64,000 bases of DNA, taken from contig JAACJO010000001.1 in assembly GCA_013368445.1 (NCBI GenBank), forward strand, positions 1,922,001-1,986,000, given 5' to 3'. The stretch comes from Leucocoprinus leucothites. Lineage: Eukaryota > Basidiomycota > Agaricomycetes > Agaricales > Agaricaceae. Below, piece by piece: positions 23,805-33,605 of this stretch. The notes under the pieces were generated by a model. The model was not told the DNA's origin. It saw only the letters and a program-made list of their open reading frames with translations, and did not search any database. The position numbers were made by a program, and so were the translations under genes. Numbering within the stretch: position 1 is the stretch's first letter; each line of letters starts with the position of its first letter.

Positions 23805-26800
23805 CTATCTTTCTCCTTCCACAGCTACATCCCGGCGCCACTTATCAACACGGCCAAATTTGGCTGCATCATGGACAGGGGGGGGCGAAGGTATAGGAAT
23901 AGGAGGCTGCATCATCATCATAGGGTTCATCGGAGCCATCATTGGGGTAGCCATTGGAGGAGGGAAAAATCCAGAACCCATCATCGATGAATTGAAAAAC
24001 ATGCTATTTTGCAACTGAGCTTGCATCATTATCTGCTGTTGCTGTTGCTGTTGTTGAGTGAACATTTCATACTGGGTGCGACGTTGTTGCTCAGGATGTA
24101 AGCCTAACGGGCGATCGTCATCGTCCTCATCGCCACCTCCGTTACTGAAGGCGGGTGGTATCCTGGACGCTCGCAAGCCGAGGGGCTGATCATCATCCTC
24201 GTCATCGTCAACCTTACTACGAGTTGCATCTGTAGCGGAGAGTTTGTCAAAGTTGATGTCGAGCACTGAGGAAGAGGTTTTCTTGACTTTGGCCTTTTCC
24301 AATAGTGAGGACAATGGCCGCTCTTCGTCTTCATCGTCATCCAGTCGATTGAACTGCGAAGGATGTAGACCTGCATTCTGTTGGAATGCCTTGTGTAACG
24401 TAGCGGCGAGTGGTACATCTTCGTCACTTTCAACCTCTGCAGGAGGGTGAGATCCCCTACTTCTGGCTGGAAACCTGGGGCCCACCCCTGTCGTGCGACG
24501 AGGGCCACCCTCCTCGTCCGAGGATCCAGCATGCCAGGCTGGCTCTGGAGCCTGATGCCCAGGTATGGCCTCATCGTCGCTCTCATCATCATCGTCGTTG
24601 TCGTCGTCGTCCACCACCGGCGGAGGCCGCCTTGATGCACGTTCGATAGCGGGTAACATTGGTGGTTCAGCCGATACTCTTGGTCCAAGGTCAGATTCAG
24701 GGGTGACCAAACTGTCCGAGGGCAATGGTGTTGTATCACCCCCTTGTTTCTTATCCTTGCGTTTCTTTTTCTCCTTCTTCTCTGATCTGCGCCGCTCCTC
24801 TTCCTCCTCTCGCTTCCTCCGCTCCTCGCCTTCAGCTTTTTCTTGGGCTTCAATTTCATGCAGTTTGGTCATCTCGCGCTCCCATAATTTATCCACACCG
24901 AAGACAGATCGACTATTCAAGGGACCAGGCATCGGGGAGGTTTGGGGAATCTTCTCATTCTCAAATGACAGGAGCGGCTTGCCGGAATTTCTTCGCGCAA
25001 GTGCCTCTCTGGACGTTGACTGGTGTATGAACTGAGTAGTTGGGCGTCCGAGAGTGGCGGGGTCAATGAGAGTGCTACTCCTCTGCGTCTCACCACGGGC
25101 CATCATTGATGGACGTTGATCACCATAGAATACCCTGGTAAGGTGCTTAGAGAGAGTTGGCCAATCCAAATGACTAGAGCTAGATTACCTTTGTTTGCTT
25201 CTCATTTGAGCTTTCCTCATTTCTAGATCGTCAATGAGACTCTTGCCAAATAATTTGCCGGGCGGGCGCTTGGGGGTGGTGGTGTCAGGGAGCATTGGCG
25301 ATGGAAGGGGCTCCTCAATCTCTACTTCTTCAGGGTAGAGCTGCGCTTGTTGTCCTTCCTCTGTTGCTCGGGGAAGATCCTCAGGATATGCATCAAGTTG
25401 ACCATCGACAGCCAGTGTATTCCGGAACAACTGCTGTGAGGGGGTGAGGTCTCCCAAGGGATTTGGGGTGAATGAGTTGGATGCAATTGGTGGTGCCGTG
25501 TCAAGAATGTCCAGGAAGCTCGACGTTCGGCGTGAGGTGCGAGCACCTGGGGGTAGAGGAGGACCATCTCTCGAAAGGGTGAAACCATCCCTGATACGAT
25601 TGTCTATCGAGGGAGGTTCTTGCGGGGCTGTAGACTGGAGAGGGCTAGGCATTACAAGCACTTTGGGTCGGAGTAGATCAAGGGTAGTTGAGAATCGACG
25701 TTCTCTAGTGAAGTCCCCACCGGTACCAGTTATTACAGAGTTTCGATCGTCATTTAGGAGAGCGCGAGTTCCCAGCGATGCGTTGGATATGGTCCGCGCA
25801 TGGGCGCCATATTTAGGGTCAAACCGTGATGTATGCGAGGGTGCCCCAAGAGCAAAAGGATTATCTTCTTGGACCGGTGCTTCCCCGTCATCATCATAGG
25901 CTGAGTGCGCCCGGCTTTCTTCCTTTACGTCGCCAAGCATCATTCTGGAGTTCATACTTGCCATTGAGTAAGTACGTGCATGCGCCCTTCGACCTGACAC
26001 ACTTTCAGATGGACCAGGAGAAGTCGCACGAGTGGAGCCAGTGGGGAAAGGAACACCCTGCGAAGACGACTCTGCAACACCTTGCATGAGGCTGGTGGAA
26101 CTAGAACGCTGCCTGGGGAAAGCAGATCGATTGACCTCCATGTCGGCTACGTCAAGAGGCGAAGCGATAGAACGGCGGCGGAAGTCCACCGGGGCATTTC
26201 CAGCCTCACGAAGAAAATCAACGGAACCACCCAGGCTCATGGATCGGGAATAGCTGATTGCACGCCGAGGAGCGAGGAAAACTTGCTCAGGATTTGTCGA
26301 TGGCAGGTGAGAGCGAACAGTTGTTGTAGGGGGAGCTGTAGCAGCGACAGAGGGGGCTTTGCCCTTGCCTCTCTTTGACTTGTCTTTTGGCATGAATGCA
26401 TCTAGTCCCCAGGAGGTCAAGTCCACCTCCATCTCCTCTTCAGCTTCCTCTTCCCCGTCATTGCTATCCGCTCCGAATGGATTGCGCAGGGCATCGATTG
26501 ATCCTCTGGACCGCCGCGTGCCTGGAACCGATTCTCTACCACCTAAACTTCCGGTTTCGCTTGGTAAAGAAACGCCGAGGTAGTCGCTTTGCCTTGCAGT
26601 CATTCGAGGAGCTGTCGCGGGGAGATGGCGGCGGAAATGCGCGAATATCGCACTGTCCTGTGCGGAACGACGTGGTGCATCAGGATTGTCCGGATCGTTG
26701 TCGTATTCTAGAGGGTAAGGAATTCTAGCTAAGAAATAGTAGCTACAGAGACCAGCTCACCCAACAGCGCCGCCGCTAACTGCAACCGAGAAAATGCTGC

Positions 26801-26806
26801 AGGCAT
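23805..26806 (-). CDS. Large intrinsically disordered protein, function unknown
   Basis: Predicted 964-aa protein from three exons (26806-26761, 26707-25189 and 25134-23805) that close in frame. No folded domain is evident. The start (MPAAFSRLQLAAALLEYDND) and the first 60 residues look conserved rather than random. The middle is Ser/Pro/Asp-rich. A highly charged Lys/Glu/Arg coiled-coil stretch of about 45 residues (around EIEAQEKAEGEERRKREEEE) is followed by acidic repeats built on DDDxDDxxxxDDE and 'DEDDDDRPLGL'-like units (seen three times with PLGL or PLSSL). Near the C-terminus there is a polyglutamine run of eight or nine, then a Met/Pro-rich segment. Serine-containing phosphorylation-type motifs abound. 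I recognise no orthologue. Confidence 0.75.
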
Positions 26807-27063
26807 TCCTGGGGCTGATAGTGAGGATTTCAAGGCAGATTTTGGAGTGGTGAGTGGTAGACACCAGGAGGAACGGAAAGAGAGACGGGTGACACGAAGA
26901 GGCAGGATGGTAGAAAAAGTCCGTACAAGCTGCTACCTTCCTACGTTGCAATTAAGCCGTCCTCATCTCACCGTTTACATAATCAGATCCTAAAATAGAC
27001 AGACACCCAGAGAAAAAAATAATCATATTTGCTTGTAATAATAATACAGCACGCCCAAAAACC

Positions 27064-30000
27064 TTAGAGCTCGTCGTGCTGAGGTGCATTATCCTCAGGA
27101 TCATGAGAAGCAAAAATGTCCTCGTCGTCAGGAATTTCCTCCATCTCGACAGACATTTGGTCCTTGAGATGGTCCGGGAGAATGACTTTTGCTTTTCCAC
27201 CGTCCTCCTCATCCAGACTTTGCAGATACTCCTCCATAAGTTCCTCTTCCGTAGGCATTGAAGGATCAATAGGTGGCGCAGGCCTGACGGTCTCGTCCGT
27301 AGGGGCCGTTTCAGATACACCCAGTGACCTTCTCAGCGCACGGTCAATCTTGAACATGAACCTACGGAAAATTATTAATTGGGAATCGTGAGGGGATTTG
27401 GCTTGAAATTTACGTGTTGCTGTTAGGAACCTCAAAACCAGAACGGACAAGTGCACCATCAATGAGGATGGAAGCGACTTCCCGAAGTTCCTCTTCGGCC
27501 TCAAGGTCCCTCTCATCCTCCTCAGTTGGAAGATCCTTGACGCGACGCAACAGCCCTTCAATCAAAGGAGAACGAGGATTGATTTCAAGGAATTTGGCTT
27601 TCAGAGCATACTCGTGAATGATTCCACCGCGTTTAGCCTGACCGGCCGCTGAGGCTGAAAGTGTATTAGTAGACTTTCCCCCCGGTCACTGCAACTTCAC
27701 TCACTCATCATCTTCTGGACATTGGCAGTGTAACCACCGGGCGCCGCAACAATGGCACAGGCACTCTTCACGAGCCGGTTTGTTATGACGACTGGAGAAG
27801 TATATGTATCAAAACGACATCATCGGATTGGTCGAGCTCACCATCTTGAACGATCTCCTTGGCTTCTTTCTTGATCCATTCTAGAAGAGGTTTATATTCT
27901 TCTGTCAACTGTTTTTGCAAGGCCTTCTCTTCCTCGGGATCCTCAGCTGAAGACAGTTGAGTTGAAATGCCAGCGGGATTGAACGACGTAACAAACCTTC
28001 GTCGCCAAACTTCAGGCCAGATTTAGCGACATCTTGGAAGGGTACTTTCCTATGACCTACATTCAATATAAGCTATTACGGACGATAGTTGATCACCTAC
28101 TTCCACTCTCGAAGGTTTCCAAACATGATTTCATCGAGAGGCTCGGTCAGCAACAAGACTTCATAGCCGCGGGCATGGAGTTTCTCAATGAAGACGCTCT
28201 CAGCCAGTTGTTCAGGCTGCTTTCCAATCTCAGCAAGGTAGAAAATCTGGCAGAAGATCAACTTTAGAGCAGATTGGGAGGCACAATGAACAGAGAACCT
28301 ACGTGTCTCTGACCCTTCTTCTTATTCTCAATGTATTGATCCAGGGAAGTGACGTTGCGCTGGTTGGACGCGAAGCGAGTGAGTGCAGTGAGCTTCTCTC
28401 GATTCTTAGTATCCTCAACAGCACCAAGCTTGAGAATTGACCCATAGACGTCCTGTATCTTTTCAAACCTCTCCGGTTCTTCCTCCTCAATCTTGCTTAT
28501 CAGTTGAATAAGTCGCTTAAGAATGATATTCTTGAGCTGTTTGAGGAAACGATTGGACTGAAGAGTCTCGCGGGAAACGTTGAGTGGGAGATCGTCGGCT
28601 AGTTTCATGTTCGTTCACAGGTCTTTGCTTAACAGCCGCGAATTGCTCACCGTCAATGACAACTTTAGCCCAAGTCGCCCATTTGGGAAGGGAGTTATCG
28701 CCAAGGTCTGAAGTAATGAAGGTCCGTTTTACCATAAGCTTGACATCATTGGACCTGTATTCCAACGGCTGCTGCCAATATTGCTCGTCACTAGACGGAT
28801 CAGCCTTCAAGATAGCTGCGGGAGCAGAGCACTCACAGTTTTGATGGAATGTACAAGATGGCCTTAAACGAGACACCAGAGCCAGAGTCACCCGAAAAAT
28901 GTTGCCAAGCCAAAGGCTCTTCATAGTCTTTAAAGAAGCTCTTGTAGAACTTCTTATACTCCTCGTCCGAAACTGTTTTAGGGTCACTAAGGTAATTAAG
29001 TATAGTGCTATACGATAGTAGCATCTAGGGGAACGCACCGTGACCAGATAGGGGGCTGAGCGTTCAGCTGTTCCCACTCGTCAACAATAATCTTCTTCAT
29101 TTTGGGAGTAGGAGGCTCCTTGTCGTCGTCCTCGGAAACATCTTCAACAACAGCTTCGTCTTCATCAGATTCAATCTCCTCGGTTTCCACAGGCTCGTCT
29201 TCCTTGTCCTCAACAGACTCGGGCTCGGCATCCTCATCAATGATTTCCTGTTCTTTCTGGGTGAAGAGATAAATTGGGAAGGAAGAGGAATATGAAGAAT
29301 GTTTGTGACTGAACTCCAGTTTAGCACGAAGCGCACAACTGTTTGATTAAATCACCTACACAAGGTCTTTGATGCTCTGTTCCTCGAGGTATTCGAGGGC
29401 GTCCTCCTTCAAATAAAGCGTTATCTCGGTACCTCGGCCGAGAGTGTTTCCACGAGGGTCAGGGTAAACCTCGAATGTGCTATCGTCCGCAGCAGAATTG
29501 AAGATGTGCTGTGTCGGGTTAGGATTCTTCTTAGTGGGAGGGGGAATGGAAGCGACTTCGACACGATCAGCAACCAAGAAACTACTGTAGAAACCCAAAC
29601 CGAAGGCCCCGATCAAGTTTCCTTGAACGGCCCCCTCCTCTCCCTCAGCTCTCGCAAGGAACTCGGAGGTGCCGGATTTCGCGAGGGTACCCTAGTCGTC
29701 ACATTATTGATATTCTTCCTCAAAGAATTTTGTTTACTCACCAAGTTAGCTGTAAGCTCCTGATCGGACATGCCGATACCAGTATCCGAGATGACGAGCT
29801 TTCCAGACTTTCCATCCTCGCTCTTTTCCGCCTTAATGGTGATGTTCAAGGGATCCCCTCCATTCCACACGCCCTTGTCAGTGAGGCTGATGATGCGCAG
29901 CTTTTCAATGGCATCGTTGGCGTTCGAGATCAATTCTCGAAGAAAGATTTCCCTAATATTTCGTCAACAAGAAAGAGTTAGGCACTTAGAGACGAACCTA

Positions 30001-30252
30001 CTTATGCGAGTAAAGACTGGTGATGATGCATTAGTATAGAAATATGATCAACACGCGAGAGCTTACCTGTTAATTACAATCCTTCGCATCCGCGCAACGT
30101 CGCTCTAGGGCCCTACGTCAAACTCATGATTCGATCTAGTTAGAAAGAGGGCCTACCTGGTAGTCGTGCTTAGCCCTTGGCGCATCCTCAGCAGCCAGGG
30201 CTCGGACAGAGAGAAGCGAAAGGGTGACGAGGAACGGTTGGAGGAGCCTCAT
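27064..30252 (-). CDS. ER-resident HSP90 (GRP94/endoplasmin type)
   Basis: ATP-dependent chaperone of the ER lumen, predicted 825 aa. Exons 5'->3': 30252-30157, 30104-30067, 30016-30002, 29952-29742, 29691-29360, 29308-29039, 28986-28837, 28790-28651, 28598-28303, 28246-28101, 28049-27997, 27946-27842, 27791-27705, 27654-27414 and 27361-27064. The signal peptide is [20 protein letters not shown] and the C-terminus is HDEL. HSP90 signatures are present: [51 protein letters not shown], then a very acidic linker (about residues 240-300), the middle-domain [15 protein letters not shown] and [16 protein letters not shown], and C-domain TANVQKMM. The third exon is only 15 nt. Cytosolic HSP90 would end in MEEVD and lack both targeting signals. 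Confidence 0.93.
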
Positions 30253-30612
30253 ACCAGCCTTCCCTTTTCTTCAAACCTCAAGAAGGTATAGTAAGTATGT
30301 AGCAGCAAGCAGAAGCCTCAGTATACCATATATATATAAGCCTGCTTTGCACCAGGATCAATCATCAGAATGACGTGTCGTTTTCGTGTCGCTTTCCCAA
30401 GCGCGCCATTTCACGACTGCGAACACGAACTCGTGACCCTGCTTGGTGGCAGCTCTCACTTAGTTCTCACACTCAAAGTCACTAAGCCATACTGTATATA
30501 CCGACCATCCAAAACGTAGAAATGTGATAAGTCTATCTAACACACCATAATAAATGCTCACAGACAGCGCTATTCAGAGTAACATACTACTCGAAGATCT
30601 ATCCCCAAAGAT
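30253..30612 (-). promoter_or_regulatory. Promoter region of the GRP94 gene with TATA box and UPR-like element
   Basis: 360-bp gene-free interval between the GRP94 start and the 3' end of the TCERG1-like gene. A TATA-like run lies at 30328-30340 (reading CTTATATATATAT on the gene strand), about 76 bp before the ATG. A TGACGTG motif lies at 30371-30377 (CACGTCA on the gene strand); its ACGT core and flanks match the ATF6/Hac1-Xbp1 type UPR element. Function is inferred from position and the ER-chaperone target; it is not shown by sequence alone. Confidence 0.5.
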
Positions 30613-33192
30613 CTATCCAGGCACATGAACAGACAACTTAGGGGCTGAAAGCTTTGCCAGATATTCCTGAGAAACACGATTATACTGACTTCCCAACTAA
30701 TGAAATCCCGAGGCTTACCCGCAGCCATCTTTCTCTTTGATCGGGAGCGTGGTCAAATGTTCCAAAGCGCTTGTCGTTCTGGACGTTCAATCAGTGAGAG
30801 GCCACCAGGTACAGGGGATTCAAGCATACCCTAAGGACCTTTTCCATCTCCCCAAATCAACTTTTTTGGCGAGGGCTTTCATGTCTACTTTACCACCGCC
30901 CGCTTCTCCCTCGTCTTCGCCCATATCATCAGCTTTAACACCTCCATCTACTCCCTCACCACCAACCTTGCTGAGTCTTCCCCAGAACTCTACAAAAGAA
31001 TTTTCCGTAAGCATCTCGTCAAAAGCAGCTCGAGCAGTCGTGGTTCGCTCTCCCTGCCATTTGTCGTACTCGTGCTCTAATTGGTAGATATCTAAACCAA
31101 GCTTGGTAACGGGTAAAGATTTGAGTAGTGACTCGAGAGGTAAATCACCGAAAGGCGTTGCCAACGACGTTGAATATGACTGGAATAGGCCATGAAGGTT
31201 CGTCGTGTGTTTTTGGCGGAGATGGGCGATATGGGAGTGGAATAATTGTAGTTGTTGATTGGGTGGTAGAGGAGAGTTCCGGAAGCGAGGATCGGTTCTG
31301 AGCTGTGGTAATGCGTCGTCCCAAGTCATCTGAAAAAAAGAAGAAAAAAAGTGAGCTTACGTCCCAGGCTCAACTACTTCATACCTGTGGATCTCGAATA
31401 GCGTCAATGAGCATCGATCTAATAGGAGGGGAAATCTCCATGAGCGCCAAGGAGCCAGTGACGAAACGAGAAAATTCGAGCGGCACACCTGTAATCTCGT
31501 TCGCCCTCCTCCTGATTAATTCCCATCCTGGAACGTTCGATGTTCATCTCAACACGATTGAGCTCGACTTTGACTTTTTGTTCCCTTTCTCTCACAGCAC
31601 GCTCTTTCCTCTCCGCCTTAGTGAGCCCAGATGCTTCGGAAGGCGTGGCTTCACTCGAAGTCAAGGGCTGCTTATTGCCCTTGACGAAAGTGTTGAAGAG
31701 TTCCTCTCTTAAGGAAGAAGATCCCACAGCATCGTAACGTGGGTCCTGCGCAATATTTTTCTTTACCTTGGGCATTGTGAGAGGCACAGACTTTGATGAT
31801 AGTGTCAGAATAGTACCTCCTTCCATGAAACACCCCCGCGTATGTCATGCTGGTGTTCCTTTAACAAGATGAAGAAATCGGCCTCAGCCTTCTGCGCAGC
31901 CGCACGTTTCTCTATTGGATAGATTATAGTAAGACAAACACATCGGATTCCGAGATAAAACTCACTTTCTCCGAGATCTTTCAAGAAATCACGGAAGCGT
32001 TTCTCCCGCTCCCGATCATCTCTACCCCAGCCATAGAACCTTCTGTCCTTCTTCCATTTCCTACGGAAATCTGTCCAGCTTGCCCTCGTACTCTTCACTT
32101 CTTGATCAAGGAGAAGTTCAAACTCCTGCTTGGGGTTTACTACATGCTTTTCTTTCTGAACCGCAGCTTCTCTGAGCTCTCGAGCACGATCACGACAGTA
32201 CTCGTCAAAAGCCTCGCGACGTGCAGTGACGGATGGTAGAAGGACATATCGAGGGTCGTTCACGAACTTGGGCAGCGACACGTCCCACGGATGAAGTGGA
32301 CTGATATCCTTCTCCCTCAGTAGCGTCTGTGGGGTCTCCATTAACCATAGTTATTCACAGACTCTCATCACATTACCTTGAAAAGAGCTTTAGCCTCGTC
32401 AATGGATAGGTCGACCTTCGTGGGCATTTTAATGAGGCCGGCATTTCGAGCACGCTGTGCCTCTGCCTCCTTCTCTCGTCGGTCTTCCTCCTCCTTCCGC
32501 ATCTTCTCCTCTTCTTGGCGCTTACGTTCCTCCTCAGCTTCAGCAGCCAGCTGAGCAGCGGCTTCGCGTTGCCATTCTTCCTCTTCATCTTCCTCACTGT
32601 CCTCTTCATCCTCCACATTCTCCACGTCGCTCTCAACTCTAGCCCTTTTTGATACAACTACCTCATCTAGGGGTATTTCTTCATCAACCTTTCTCTTGAT
32701 AATTCCTTTCATCTCCTTCTTGATTCGGTCCACCTCTATCTGCTTCGTTTCCTCGTCTTGGACAGCTTGGACCAACAGTTCTTCCTGCGCCCTCCGCTCT
32801 TCCTCTTCCTCTTTCAGCTCCATCGCTGCCACCGCCTCCGCTATCTCATCCGGTATAACCCAAACGCTCGTCTTATTCGGCTTGTTAAAGTAGAACTTAT
32901 TCCCTAAATTCGTAATAACACATAACCAGTCCGTTTCCGGGACGCGCTTTTTGAGGGCAGGCCTTTCCTTCTGATTAGAACCATGTGCTTCAGCCGCGGA
33001 AATGGCGCGGAAAGAAGGTACTGGGCGGATGTACGTCGACTCTTGCGTCTGGGTATTATAATAGTAACTAATCCCTGTGGGACCTAAAGCTGGTTAGTTT
33101 TCGCTCGTTATAGCAACAGTACACCCACCAAGATGTTCTGTCCATCCTTGTGGCAGTGGAGGGACTGTGAGTGGAAAAGACGGAGCAAACAT
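30613..33192 (-). CDS. WW/FF-domain protein, TCERG1 (CA150)/Dre4-like, with an apparent 1-nt frameshift
   Basis: Nuclear factor linking transcription elongation and pre-mRNA splicing. Exons 5'->3': 33192-33129, 33083-32377, 32335-31966, 31911-31817, 31766-31489, 31418-31385, 31329-30830, 30778-30719 and 30666-30613. Two WW domains lie at the N-terminus (LPQGWTEHLGPTGISYYYN...; ETDWLCVITNLGNKFYFNKP). An acidic, then Glu/Arg/Lys-rich coiled coil follows, and then about five FF domains, for example SWTDFRRKWKKDRRFYGWGR, DPQMTWDDALPQLRTDPRF and NDKRFGTFDHAP. The last FF domain is only reached if one base is added near 30848-30851 (a GGGG run). As given, the seventh exon is one base short of frame and the protein would stop at 30820 after about 685 aa, instead of about 720. 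Confidence 0.82.
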
Positions 33193-33605
33193 CTTAGCAT
33201 ACAGTCGCCTTGAATCCCAAGGCTAAGGAATCTCACTGTGAATTGTAAGGAGGCGCGTGACGCTGATTGTGGGTTAACTTGTCACATGGTAGGTGATAAA
33301 AATAAACACGTCCCAGAATGGTTGAGTAACTTCAATTCATATCTATTTTGCGACTAATCTCCCTCATCTTTCTCCGGTGGTCGAGTAACACACACATTCC
33401 TGCGCGGATCATCGGCTTCCTTGTCAGCACCCAGAACCACTTACCAATCTTCTGCCGTGGAATCCCTTGGAGTCTAAAATACACTCCACCACTAGTAGTA
33501 TGATGTTATCGGCTCTCTCCAGCCATAAAGCTGGAGGACTTCCTTGAGCCGGTTTTGAACCTCCCGTTATTGCCCGTGCAAAACTCTTTGATTAGGCCCA
33601 TCACA
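33193..33605. promoter_or_regulatory. Divergent intergenic region between the TCERG1-like and MFS genes
   Basis: 413 bp with no gene. It serves both flanking genes by orientation. No motif I would defend is visible. Confidence 0.35.

Noticed and set aside
24104..25035. Several long frames opposite or in other frames of the disordered protein (Ser-rich, His/Met-rich)
   Set aside because: They are shadows of low-complexity acidic and polyQ codons; only the 23805-26806 frame joins across introns.
30820..31329. TCERG1-like protein ending at 30820 in the uncorrected frame
   Set aside because: This would drop the conserved EMEKVL-NDKRF FF domain, which is clearly encoded downstream by two properly spliced exons; a frameshift or sequence error is more likely.
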